Positions 18,917 through 27,089 of a DNA stretch of 64,000 nt are shown here, piece after piece. How positions within the stretch are numbered: the first letter of the stretch is position 1; every line of letters begins with the position of its first letter. Origin of the DNA: Shewanella mangrovi (GTDB lineage Bacteria > Pseudomonadota > Gammaproteobacteria > Enterobacterales > Shewanellaceae); the NCBI RefSeq assembly GCF_000753795.1, contig NZ_JPEO01000016.1:24870-88869 (forward strand), given 5' to 3'. Position numbers and translations under genes: made by a program. The notes beneath the pieces were generated by a model. That model worked only from the letters and a program-made list of their open reading frames with translations, was not told where the DNA came from and made no database searches.

Positions 18917-19806
18917 TGTATCCAAAGCAGATCAGCATTTACGAAGTGGGCCCGCGCGATGGACTGCAAAATGAAGCGCAGTTAGGCCTTGAGGCTAAGG
19001 TACAACTCATTAACGGCCTCAGCGCTTGTGGTCTAAAACGGATAGAAGCAGGCAGTTTTGTATCGCCTAAATGGGTGCCGCAGATGGCGGACTCGACAGC
19101 GGTATTGCAGCAAATCGAGCGACAGCAAAATGTCACCTACTCGGCACTCACACCTAACCTGAGCGGCTTTGAACAAGCGATTGCCGCGCACGTTAATGAA
19201 GTCGCAGTGTTCACTGCTGCCTCCGAAAGTTTTTGCCAACGCAATATCAACTGCAGCATCGCAGAATCACTCCGTCGCTTCGACACCATTTTTGTTGCAG
19301 CAAAAGCGGCTAACATCAAAGTGCGCGCCTATGTCTCTTGTGTGCTTGGTTGTCCATACGAAGGCGCCATTAATATTGAGCAAGTGGCGGCGGTCAGCCA
19401 AGCCCTAATCGACATGGGCGCCTATCAAGTCTCGCTTGGTGACACCATTGGAGTTGGCACGCCGCAAAACGCGCGGCAGATGCTCGATGCGGTGAGTCAG
19501 CGTATCGCCCCGCAGCAGTTAGCTCTGCATTTTCACGATACCTATGGCCAAGCGCTGGCGAATATTCTGGCATGCCTCGACAGTGGCATCAGCACGATTG
19601 ATAGTGCAGTCGCTGGACTTGGAGGCTGCCCATACGCTCGCGGGGCCTCCGGCAATCTCGCCACCGAGGATCTGTTGTACATGTTGCATGGCTTAGGGAT
19701 CGAAACCGGTGTAGACCTGCAACAACTGGCTAATGTCGGTCATAAAATCTGCCAGCAACTCGGCAAGCGTAGTAGCAGCAAAGTCAGCCAAGCACTGATG
19801 AATTGA
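18916..19806 (+). CDS. liuE: Hydroxymethylglutaryl-CoA lyase
   Basis: A 296-aa TIM-barrel lyase that splits HMG-CoA to acetyl-CoA and acetoacetate, the last step of leucine degradation. Visible signatures are [13 protein letters not shown] at the N-terminus (metal-binding Asp), [23 protein letters not shown] (metal His) and the active-site loop [14 protein letters not shown] with its catalytic Cys. Length fits the bacterial enzyme (about 300 aa). It is coupled to liuD by the TAATG overlap and followed 16 bp later by scoA, whose product class handles the acetoacetate made here. Confidence 0.95.
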   Translation: MYPKQISIYEVGPRDGLQNEAQLGLEAKVQLINGLSACGLKRIEAGSFVSPKWVPQMADSTAVLQQIERQQNVTYSALTPNLSGFEQAIAAHVNEVAVFTAASESFCQRNINCSIAESLRRFDTIFVAAKAANIKVRAYVSCVLGCPYEGAINIEQVAAVSQALIDMGAYQVSLGDTIGVGTPQNARQMLDAVSQRIAPQQLALHFHDTYGQALANILACLDSGISTIDSAVAGLGGCPYARGASGNLATEDLLYMLHGLGIETGVDLQQLANVGHKICQQLGKRSSSKVSQALMN

Positions 19807-19822
19807 GCTCAATGGAGGCAAC

Positions 19823-20527
19823 ATGGGCGGTTTAAACAAAGTGGTCACTAACTATCAACAAGCGCTGGCCGGATTGCAAAACGACATGACTATTATGGTC
19901 GGCGGCTTCGGTTTATGTGGCATACCTGAAGGGTTAATTGCGGAGATGGTGCGCATGCAAGTCACCGGATTAACCGCCATCTCCAACAACGCTGGCGTCG
20001 ATGATTTTGGCCTTGGACTGTTACTGCAGCACAAACAGATCCGCACCATGATTGCGTCTTATGTTGGCGAAAACGCCCTATTTGAACAGCAGATGCTGAG
20101 CGGCGAGTTGGAGGTCATTTTGACACCGCAAGGCTCTTTGGCAGAAAAGATTCGCGCAGCTGGTGCTGGCATTCCGGCATTTTATACCGCCACAGGCTTT
20201 GGCACGCCAGTCGCGGACGGCAAAGAAACCCGCGAATTTAATGGCCGCCACTATGTGCTTGAACCTGCGCTATACGCCGATTTTGCGCTAATCAAGGCTT
20301 GGAAAGCCGATACCATGGGCAATCTTATTTATCGCCATACGGCGGCCAACTTTAACCCGGTAATGGCGACAGCCGGGCAAATCACCGTGGTTGAAGTGGA
20401 AGAACTTGTTGAACCCGGTGAGCTAGACCCAAATCAGATCCATACTCCCGGCATCTATGTTGATCGCCTGATCGTCGGCAGTTTTGAGAAACGAATCGAA
20501 AAACGCACGCTAAAAACACTCAGCTGA
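19823..20527 (+). CDS. scoA: 3-oxoacid CoA-transferase, subunit A
   Basis: A 234-aa alpha subunit of succinyl-CoA:3-ketoacid CoA-transferase, which moves CoA from succinyl-CoA to acetoacetate. The N-terminal glycine-rich segment [15 protein letters not shown] and the later [15 protein letters not shown] and [20 protein letters not shown] are typical of this family. GGAGG stands just before ATG 19823. It follows liuE closely and pairs with scoB, so acetoacetate from leucine can be activated and returned to acetyl-CoA. Confidence 0.93.
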   Translation: MGGLNKVVTNYQQALAGLQNDMTIMVGGFGLCGIPEGLIAEMVRMQVTGLTAISNNAGVDDFGLGLLLQHKQIRTMIASYVGENALFEQQMLSGELEVILTPQGSLAEKIRAAGAGIPAFYTATGFGTPVADGKETREFNGRHYVLEPALYADFALIKAWKADTMGNLIYRHTAANFNPVMATAGQITVVEVEELVEPGELDPNQIHTPGIYVDRLIVGSFEKRIEKRTLKTLS

Positions 20528-20574
20528 AACCTAATCCCACCGCTCACTTTTCACCAGCGAGATAGGAGTTTGAT

Positions 20575-21231
20575 ATGGCATTAACGCGAGAACAGATGGC
20601 CAAGCGGGTGGCTCAAGAATTACATGATGGCGATTATGTCAATTTGGGGATCGGCATTCCGACCTTAGTTGCCAACTATATTCCAGCCGATATAGACGTG
20701 ATGTTGCAGTCGGAAAACGGCCTGTTGGGAATGGGCGAATTTCCCACCGAAGCAGAAGTGGATGCCGATCTGATTAACGCTGGCAAGCAAACAGTAACAG
20801 CGGTTGATGGCGCAGCGTTTTTCTCCAGTGCCGACAGCTTTGCCATGATCCGCGGCGGACATGTCGACTTAACGGTACTCGGTGCATTTGAAGTCGATGT
20901 TGAAGGCTCAATTGCCTCGTGGATGATCCCCGGCAAATTAGTTAAAGGCATGGGCGGCGCCATGGATTTAGTCGCCGGGGCACACAATATCATCGTTACT
21001 ATGATGCATGCCGATAAAGCCGGAAACTCCAAATTATTGCCGCAATGTCAGTTGCCACTAACCGGCTATCGTTGTATTCAACGCGTACTGACCGATCTCG
21101 CATTACTGAAAATCGAAGATGGTGCATTTCATCTGCTAGAACGGGCGCCCGGAGTCTCAGTGGAAGAAATTCAGCAAAAAACCGCGGGTAAACTTATCTG
21201 CCCTAGACACGTTCCAGAGATAAAAGTTTAA
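20575..21231 (+). CDS. scoB: 3-oxoacid CoA-transferase, subunit B
   Basis: A 218-aa beta subunit of the CoA-transferase. It contains the catalytic glutamate in the SENGLLGMG motif (about residues 43-51), LGIGIPTLVANY near the N-terminus, and GGAMDLVAGAHNIIVTMMHADKAG. AGGAG lies 7-8 bp before ATG 20575. It is the last gene of the liu-sco run, and a short AT-rich inverted repeat begins at its stop codon. Confidence 0.94.
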   Translation: MALTREQMAKRVAQELHDGDYVNLGIGIPTLVANYIPADIDVMLQSENGLLGMGEFPTEAEVDADLINAGKQTVTAVDGAAFFSSADSFAMIRGGHVDLTVLGAFEVDVEGSIASWMIPGKLVKGMGGAMDLVAGAHNIIVTMMHADKAGNSKLLPQCQLPLTGYRCIQRVLTDLALLKIEDGAFHLLERAPGVSVEEIQQKTAGKLICPRHVPEIKV

Positions 21232-21250
21232 TTATGTTTAAAAACATAAT
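21231..21250. repeat. AT-rich inverted repeat at the end of scoB
   Basis: Two perfect 9-bp arms, ATTATGTTT and AAACATAAT, are separated by AA and begin at the last base of the scoB stop codon. It lacks GC pairs and a T tract, so it is a poor Rho-independent terminator. It could be a 3' stabilising hairpin or an operator for the next gene. Confidence 0.45.
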
Positions 21251-21420
21251 GTTAACCATTTATTAGTCATCAGTGTTCTATTAAGCGAATCACAGTTTTC
21301 GACACTTATGCTTTCACATCATGGTCAAGTCACCTAAGGTGTCCGATTCGTTTTTGCTGCTGCTTAAATAACAAGCTAATGCAGCCATATTTGATCAATT
21401 CCGAACAGTAATCGCACCAT

Positions 21421-21681
21421 ATGGACACTTATCTTAGCTCACTGCTTTGCCTCGCAGCTGGCGGCTTGTTTTTAGTACGTAACCTCAGCCATCTGCTCAA
21501 TGAAACGCAGCTGCGTTGTTATTTGCAACGTAGTCCAAAAGCCAAGCTTTGGGTCAACTACTTTGGTTTTGATCGCACCTTTTGCCTAGCACAGAAGCTA
21601 TTACTGCCGCTTGGCTGTGTTGTTGGCTGTTGTTTGATATTGCTAGGTTGCTGGGACTTATTGAGGTTATCTGGCCTCTAG
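21421..21681 (+). CDS. Hypothetical small cysteine-rich membrane protein
   Basis: An 86-aa open frame with two hydrophobic segments (about residues 5-20 and 58-80) and a short polar loop with RSPKAKLWVNYFGFDRTF between. Several Cys lie in the second helix (GCVVGCCLILLGCW). No family was recognised and there is no clear ribosome binding site before ATG 21421, so it is offered as a probable but unproven gene. It lies between scoB and an acetyltransferase gene. Confidence 0.5.
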   Translation: MDTYLSSLLCLAAGGLFLVRNLSHLLNETQLRCYLQRSPKAKLWVNYFGFDRTFCLAQKLLLPLGCVVGCCLILLGCWDLLRLSGL

Positions 21682-21811
21682 CAGGCGTATCACTTATTGA
21701 CACTTCACGACTCGCACCAGCCCACGCATTGCTTACTTGGCTCAGCAGCGGTTATCACGTATAACCCTTGGAGTAATGAATATTCCTGTTCCCTGATCAC
21801 GGAGTCAAGCA

Positions 21812-22369
21812 ATGGCGCTAAGCACTGGCATGATGATTGGCCCACTACAACTCAAAGCGTTGCATATTCAAGATGCCGCAGCGTTCTTTGAGCATATCGA
21901 GCAGAACCGCGCTATCTACGAAGACACCATTCCATTTGTTAGCCGCACTCATTCACTCGAACAGGTGGCAGCGTTACTCAATGCCAATCTCGCTAAACAA
22001 CAATGTGGCGAAGCCCTGTTTTATACCTTGTGGCACGAACAACAAATTGCCGGCTATCTGCTCGTGCGCGAAATAGAACCGCAAGCACGCTGGGCTGAAA
22101 TCGGCTATATGCTGGGGCGTGAATGGCATGGCAAAGGTATTATGACGCTCGCCTGTAAGCTGCTGATAGAGCATCTGTTTACCACGCTGGCGATGGATAA
22201 AGTGGTGATCTGCTGCAATGACGATAACAAGGCCAGTATTACGATGGCACAACGTCTGGGGTTTACCCTTGAAGGTACGCTGCGACAATATTTCGTAGTT
22301 AACGGCGTACGCCGCAACATGTGTAGCTACGGCCTTCTAAAACATGAGTGGCAAGCCCTTTCAAATTAA
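21812..22369 (+). CDS. GNAT-family N-acetyltransferase (RimJ/RimL type)
   Basis: A 185-aa acetyl-CoA-dependent transferase of the ribosomal-protein N-acetyltransferase-like branch. Conserved elements are the acceptor-side GPLQLKALHIQDAAAFFEHI, the acetyl-CoA-binding strand and loop IGYMLGREWHGKGIMT (about residues 96-111), and NKASITMAQRLGFTLEGTLRQYF. The substrate could be a ribosomal protein N-terminus, another protein, or a small molecule. GGAG is well placed before ATG 21812. The upstream 130 bp contains only a six-codon frame and no structure I can name. Confidence 0.85.
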   Translation: MALSTGMMIGPLQLKALHIQDAAAFFEHIEQNRAIYEDTIPFVSRTHSLEQVAALLNANLAKQQCGEALFYTLWHEQQIAGYLLVREIEPQARWAEIGYMLGREWHGKGIMTLACKLLIEHLFTTLAMDKVVICCNDDNKASITMAQRLGFTLEGTLRQYFVVNGVRRNMCSYGLLKHEWQALSN

Positions 22370-22510
22370 CAATGTAAATCCTTACTGAATAAGCTATACA
22401 CAGCCACAACACTTCATTACAGCGGCGATATTGGCCGCACGATATAGTCATCCTTAGCGTCGTCAAACTGGCGATAACCTCTGTTCTGCTCCCCATAACA
22501 GGATGACTTA

Positions 22511-23431
22511 ATGCCAAGCAATCGAATTTTCAGACTCACAGCGGCAGTGCTTACCGCCGCTGTTATCATCACGTTACCGACCGCCTGCAGCTCGGGCGGA
22601 CACAAATCAGCCTGCGGTGGCAAAGGCGGTCACATGGGTGGCCCCGGCGGACATGGTGGCGGACCTGGCGGTGATATGGGAGGCCCAGGAGGTATGGGCG
22701 GGCCTGGAGGTGGTCCGGGTGGCTCTGATAGAATGGGCCGAGGCCAGCAAGGGAACTGCGATATTCAACAAAACGATCTGCTGGCATTACATCTGCCAAT
22801 GGAAAGAAGCTCACGTTACTTTACTGATTTAGACCAACAAACTGCCGCAGTGAATGCTGCGATTGACCGCCTCTATGAACGCGGCGTGTTTGCCGGTTTT
22901 GCTAGTGAGTTTCAGCCGCAACAGAGCCTCAGCAGAGGCGATTTAGCCGCAATGCTTTATAACTATTACCATTATCGTGCCGATGGTGCGCAATATGATG
23001 ATGTCAACGCCGATGCCTTTTACGCGGATGCGGCGCGTCATGGCCGAGCGGCGAAGATTTTCAAAGATACCTTTTCATTTTACGCCGATGTTTCCATTAG
23101 CCGGGAGCAAATCGCCGCGTGGATCTATCGCAGTGAATTGTTAACTGGCCTTGCCGCTGACAACGACAGTAACGCGCTGGAACAGATTGGGGATGCCGAA
23201 AACATCACCCTCGGCTATTCACAGGCCGTGGAAGTCATGCTCGATGAAAAATGGATGAGCAGTGACTATAACGGCAATTTTAATCCGCAGGCTTTGGTCA
23301 CTCGAACTGAGATAATTCCGACTCTGTACCGCCTCGTCTTTCGTGATGAGTTCGCACGAGAGCAGCAACAAATGGCGCAACACAGCGGCAAACAAGCTCC
23401 TTCAGGAATGGGGATGCCACCACGGCGTTAA
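22511..23431 (+). CDS. Glycine-rich lipoprotein with SLH-like repeats
   Basis: A 306-aa exported lipoprotein: signal peptide with lipobox LPTAC (Cys26), then a very glycine-rich stretch of GGP/GGH/GGM repeats at about residues 36-71, then a globular part. That part reads as three S-layer-homology-like repeats: FTDLDQQTAAVNAAIDRLYE..GVFAGF..FQPQQSLSRGDLAAMLYNYY, a degenerate middle repeat ending ADVSISREQIAAWIYRSE, and GDAENITLGYSQAVEVMLDEKWM..NFNPQALVTRTEIIPTLYRL. SLH domains bind cell-wall polymers in Gram-positive and some diderm lineages and are uncommon in gammaproteobacteria. The function here is unknown. It is convergent with the peptidase cluster and shares the terminator at 23453-23482. 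Confidence 0.82.
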   Translation: MPSNRIFRLTAAVLTAAVIITLPTACSSGGHKSACGGKGGHMGGPGGHGGGPGGDMGGPGGMGGPGGGPGGSDRMGRGQQGNCDIQQNDLLALHLPMERSSRYFTDLDQQTAAVNAAIDRLYERGVFAGFASEFQPQQSLSRGDLAAMLYNYYHYRADGAQYDDVNADAFYADAARHGRAAKIFKDTFSFYADVSISREQIAAWIYRSELLTGLAADNDSNALEQIGDAENITLGYSQAVEVMLDEKWMSSDYNGNFNPQALVTRTEIIPTLYRLVFRDEFAREQQQMAQHSGKQAPSGMGMPPRR

Positions 23432-23452
23432 TTTCGTTAGCGAATCGATAGT

Positions 23453-23482
23453 AAAAAAGAGCTGCGTTGGCAGCTCTTTTTT
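23453..23482. terminator. Bidirectional Rho-independent terminator
   Basis: Stem GAGCTGC/GCAGCTC (23459-23465, 23470-23476) with loop GTTG between six A and six T. It ends the SLH lipoprotein gene on the plus strand and the long peptidase operon on the minus strand. Confidence 0.88.
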
Positions 23483-23508
23483 AGGTACGTCTTTCACATC
23501 CTACACAC

Positions 23509-24963
23509 TTACTGCTGTAACCACTGCCGCAGGTCGTCAGTGAAGGCTTTTAGATTCGCCTCAACGGTATAGGCCATGTGCCCGCCCGGATAATATTTCA
23601 GCTGCACTTGAGACGCTGGCCATGGTTCCTGATTAAGCAAATACTCGGTCGCGCCTGTGGTGGTTTGGGTATCGTAATAACCCACGCCAACAATCAGTTG
23701 CAGCTTGGGAAACGCTTTAAACCCAGCAGTAATGCCATTGGCGTAAGGCCAATTACCGAAAGGCCCCGCTTTTGACCCCCAATCCCACTGTGCAAGCGAG
23801 CTAACCGGAGAAGACACCTGATAGCTATCCGCATTTACTACACCGAGTTCATTTGCGGCATATTGTTTAAACGCCTCAGATAACGGCGGATAAACCACCC
23901 CGGCACCATCAACCAACTGTCCCTGCTTTGGTGCTTTAGCGGTATAACGTCCGTCCGACCCACCTAATACTAACTGCTGCTGTTTGAGTAACTCCAAGCG
24001 GAATTGGTTTTTAGTCAAACGTAGATTATGTGCCAGATGAACTGCGGCACTCACACCTGTGTAAGCGGCCAGCTTGTCAGCTACCTGTTGGCGTTCAGCC
24101 GCAGAAGCACGATTACCGGCTAACAGAACGTGCAAATATTCACCTTCTGCGAACTTACCTACTTGCTCAAGAAACTGCGGCAAACTACGACCATTTTTTG
24201 CAACTTTATCGTGATACCAGCCCAGCGCCGCCAAGGTCTTCAGCGAGACCACATACGTCATGATATTGGCTGGACGTTGCGCGGTTTCAACAATATTCAG
24301 TGCCTGACCGAACAGATAGACGCCACGTAAGTTAAGCGCCGACGTTTCCTCGCTCAGTTGCTGTACCGCTGCTGCGGTACGCATAGTGCCGTAGCTTTCT
24401 CCCAGAATATAAATCGGTGACGATTCACGCTGATGACGCTGCAGCCAAGCATGAACAAAGGCCACAAACGCTTTGGCATCACTCACGTTGCCATAGTACT
24501 GCGCTGCATTATCTGCCTGCTCAATCTTGCTAAAGCCAGTGTTTCCCGGATCGTAAAACACAATATCAGCCACATCGAGTGGCGTGTAGTGATTGTCCAC
24601 CACGGCAAAACTGGCAGGGTCTGCGTTAAGATCATCGGGAACAGCCAATCGCTTAGGCCCCAGCGCCAGCATATGCAGGTACACCGATGGTGAGATAGGA
24701 CCACCATTAAACGCAAACAACACCGGCCGCTGCGCATCATTACCGACCAGATAACTGGTGCTGACCAATTCCACTGGATTATTTACAAGAGGTGACAGTG
24801 AAAACGACTCCACCACGGATTGATAATGCACAGAGTGCCCGGCAAACGTTCCCTGATGCTGCTTAATCACAGGCACAGAAAACTTTGCTGCAGACGCTGA
24901 AAACGCCGTTGCAGAGGTCGTAATGAGTACGCCAAACAGCGCTGTTTTAATCGAAAATTTCAT
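23509..24963 (-). CDS. Exported S10-type serine carboxypeptidase (copy A)
   Basis: A 484-aa alpha/beta-hydrolase-fold protein of the S10 peptidase family with a signal peptide (cleavage near SASAA). The catalytic triad is intact: Ser in GESYGT (about 190), Asp in GYYD (about 431) and His in GGHMAY (about 462). The oxyanion segment, normally NGGPGSSS, reads NGGPISPS here, unlike copy B. S10 enzymes remove C-terminal residues from peptides at acidic or neutral pH; substrate is unknown. AAGGA is spaced 5 bp from ATG 24963 and too close to the preceding ATG 24966. It is the last gene of the operon, 9 bp after the M61-like gene. Confidence 0.87.
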   Translation of the reverse strand: MKFSIKTALFGVLITTSATAFSASAAKFSVPVIKQHQGTFAGHSVHYQSVVESFSLSPLVNNPVELVSTSYLVGNDAQRPVLFAFNGGPISPSVYLHMLALGPKRLAVPDDLNADPASFAVVDNHYTPLDVADIVFYDPGNTGFSKIEQADNAAQYYGNVSDAKAFVAFVHAWLQRHQRESSPIYILGESYGTMRTAAAVQQLSEETSALNLRGVYLFGQALNIVETAQRPANIMTYVVSLKTLAALGWYHDKVAKNGRSLPQFLEQVGKFAEGEYLHVLLAGNRASAAERQQVADKLAAYTGVSAAVHLAHNLRLTKNQFRLELLKQQQLVLGGSDGRYTAKAPKQGQLVDGAGVVYPPLSEAFKQYAANELGVVNADSYQVSSPVSSLAQWDWGSKAGPFGNWPYANGITAGFKAFPKLQLIVGVGYYDTQTTTGATEYLLNQEPWPASQVQLKYYPGGHMAYTVEANLKAFTDDLRQWLQQ

Positions 24964-24972
24964 CATAGTCCT

Positions 24973-26661
24973 TTACTCAAAATGGCACGCTGCCGGCCCT
25001 TGAGCATTAAACTGCCATTGCCAACCTGCCACTAATGGCCCACGTGGTAAGAAGCTGAAAGAGAGTGTTTGTTGTCCACGAGATACGGTAATTGCCATCT
25101 TTTTACTGCCATCCGCTTTTAGCTCAGTCAGTGGCGTCAGATGCAGAATTTTATCGCCATTAAGCAGCCCGGCTTTAGCGGCCTCACTGTCTTCACGCAA
25201 TTTGAACACTTCACCAAGGCGCATCTCATCAAAGCCCAAATCAAACGGACGATATTGTGTGGCTTTAGCTTCGAGGCAACCAAAAGCGTTGGCTGACGGG
25301 ACTTGTAGTGCACCTTGCGTCATCGCCGTAAAAGAGCTGACCGCTTTCTCACCCAACTCACGTTTGAGGATTTGCTGCCACTCAAGATTACCGATGATTT
25401 CACCCTGTTGCTGACGCTGATACACCTCCAACACTAAATCGTCCAAACGACGTTTTCCGTCTGAGGCTTGCAACAATTGCTGATTGAGTTCAAACAGATA
25501 CATAAAGCCGCGACCATAAGGTACCTTTTGAGCGCGCGCATCTTTCCAGAATAGCTCTCCGGCCTCGTGATTGGTCATTTTTACGTAAGGATTCGCGTAA
25601 TAGGCAGAAGCCCGCAGATTGATCTGCCGTAACCACTCATCAGGGCTGGCGATCCCCGCTCGCAGTGAGTTCAAAATGGCATAATACTCAGCAGTCCCTT
25701 CGGTATACCAAGCGGTTTCAGCATGGGGCTCGTCTGAGTTTAATCTTGGCCAGGTATGTGCCATTTCGTGGGCCAGCAGCAATTGCACACCTTCGGCGAT
25801 GGTTTGCCCTTCACTGCCGTAACCAAACATAAAGGAATGCGCCAACCCCGTACCGCCTCCTGCGGGATAGGGATTGGAGCGGGCAAACACTCGGTAATCG
25901 CGTTTATCACCGAAAAAGTTGGCCATATAACGGTAAAACTTCTCAGTTTGCGGCGCCAACTGGCTCATATCAAATGGCGGTTTGTCGAGCCAATACATAG
26001 AAAAGTCACTATCGTCACTCGGCCACTGCGTGAGCATCCCCGCGCTGTAATAAGAAAAGCGCAGCGCTTCAGCGGGCATCACCGTATGCTGCTCACCCTC
26101 GCCGTAACTCCATACGCCACGGCTGCCTTTAGGCATATGCGACAGATCCCAACTAAGCGTTACGCTATAGGGCTGATGATCAGCAGGTAATGCCAGAAAA
26201 TACACCCCTGCCCCCATCATACCTTGTTGCTGCGCACGCAGATCAAACAAGGGGCCATTGCGAGTACTGGCATCCGCCGCTCTAGGGGCGGTGTGATATT
26301 CGTAAGTTACGTCACCGACTGTCGCTCGGCTAGCATAATAGCGGCGGTACTGGCCACTGGGATCTGCGGGTAGCTCTTCACTGCTAATCGCTAAAATCCC
26401 TTTAGCATCACGGGCAATAATGTCAGTTGCTGAATATGCCGCAGTGGGCGTCGAAACTAATTCAATTGGCATAGTCAGCAACGACTCCCCTGCCGCGACA
26501 TCAGGTGCTTGCTGCGTCAGACTAATCGCAACATCAGCGACTGTATGCTCGTTCATGGAGGGGGTAATGGTTAACGCTAAACTTGGCGGCGCATCAGCAG
26601 CCATCACTTGCAGGGTAAAGCCCGCCATCAGCGCCGTGCCCAATACAGATTTCAACTTCAT
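24973..26661 (-). CDS. Exported M61-like PDZ metallopeptidase (copy A)
   Basis: A 562-aa protein with a signal peptide (cleavage near VMAAD). It has the layout of M61 glycyl-aminopeptidase relatives: an N-terminal beta-sandwich region (about 25-215), a zinc-peptidase domain with HEMAH (298-302) and a downstream Glu in WYTEGTAEYY (about 321), and a C-terminal PDZ-like domain (about 470-540, EAAKAGLLNGDKILHL). It likely cleaves N-terminal residues from peptides in the periplasm. The start ATG 26661 has AGGAGG upstream and overlaps the stop of the exported RidA gene (ATGA), so the two are translationally coupled. Confidence 0.83.
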   Translation of the reverse strand: MKLKSVLGTALMAGFTLQVMAADAPPSLALTITPSMNEHTVADVAISLTQQAPDVAAGESLLTMPIELVSTPTAAYSATDIIARDAKGILAISSEELPADPSGQYRRYYASRATVGDVTYEYHTAPRAADASTRNGPLFDLRAQQQGMMGAGVYFLALPADHQPYSVTLSWDLSHMPKGSRGVWSYGEGEQHTVMPAEALRFSYYSAGMLTQWPSDDSDFSMYWLDKPPFDMSQLAPQTEKFYRYMANFFGDKRDYRVFARSNPYPAGGGTGLAHSFMFGYGSEGQTIAEGVQLLLAHEMAHTWPRLNSDEPHAETAWYTEGTAEYYAILNSLRAGIASPDEWLRQINLRASAYYANPYVKMTNHEAGELFWKDARAQKVPYGRGFMYLFELNQQLLQASDGKRRLDDLVLEVYQRQQQGEIIGNLEWQQILKRELGEKAVSSFTAMTQGALQVPSANAFGCLEAKATQYRPFDLGFDEMRLGEVFKLREDSEAAKAGLLNGDKILHLTPLTELKADGSKKMAITVSRGQQTLSFSFLPRGPLVAGWQWQFNAQGPAACHFE

Positions 26662-27089
26662 TTGGCCTCCTGCGGCTGATACACAATACATTCCATTTCA
26701 GCAACGGCGCCCATGGCTAAGCCATTAACGCCGAAAGCGCTGCGGGCTGGTAATTTGTCAGCGGAAAAATAGCGCACATAGATGCGGTTGAAATCTTGCC
26801 ACTTACTCATGTCAGCAATCATCACGGTACATTTAACGATGTCATCCATGTTGAAATGCAACTGTTCAGCGCGGGCTTTTAAGTTATCCATCAACTGCGT
26901 CACTTGGCGGTTAAACTCTGTAGGAATGGTGCCGTCTGGACGTCCACCAATCATGCCTGATAGATATAAGGTATCGCCCGCCTGCACCGCTTTTGAAAAT
27001 GGAGCACCTTTAAGCGAATAGAACGTCGGGGCTTGAGCCAGCGCGGAACAGCTGAACGCCAGCAGCATCATACTCAGTAAAGACTTCAT
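26658..27089 (-). CDS. Exported RidA (YjgF/UK114) family protein
   Basis: A 143-aa RidA-fold protein with an N-terminal signal peptide (cleavage near ALA-QAP). RidA proteins hydrolyse reactive enamine/imine intermediates released by PLP enzymes. The family signature PARSAFGVNGLAMGAVAEME is complete, including the catalytic Arg. Most RidA proteins are cytosolic; export matches the TAT-exported PLP enzyme encoded directly upstream, whose stop overlaps this ATG by 4 bp (ATGA), and suggests the two act together in the periplasm. Downstream it overlaps the M61-like gene in the same way. Confidence 0.88.
   Translation of the reverse strand: MKSLLSMMLLAFSCSALAQAPTFYSLKGAPFSKAVQAGDTLYLSGMIGGRPDGTIPTEFNRQVTQLMDNLKARAEQLHFNMDDIVKCTVMIADMSKWQDFNRIYVRYFSADKLPARSAFGVNGLAMGAVAEMECIVYQPQEAK

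Noticed and set aside
20676..21032. A 118-codon open frame on the minus strand
   Set aside because: Shadow of scoB, which has complete family motifs.
22611..22730. Glycine-rich repeat read as a tandem DNA repeat or CRISPR-like array
   Set aside because: The repeat units are codon-length GGN/CCN tracts inside a single intact reading frame, without spacers or fixed repeat length.
25756..26190. A 144-codon open frame on the plus strand
   Set aside because: It lies entirely opposite the M61-like copy A gene, which has clear motifs; its own translation resembles no protein and lacks a ribosome binding site.
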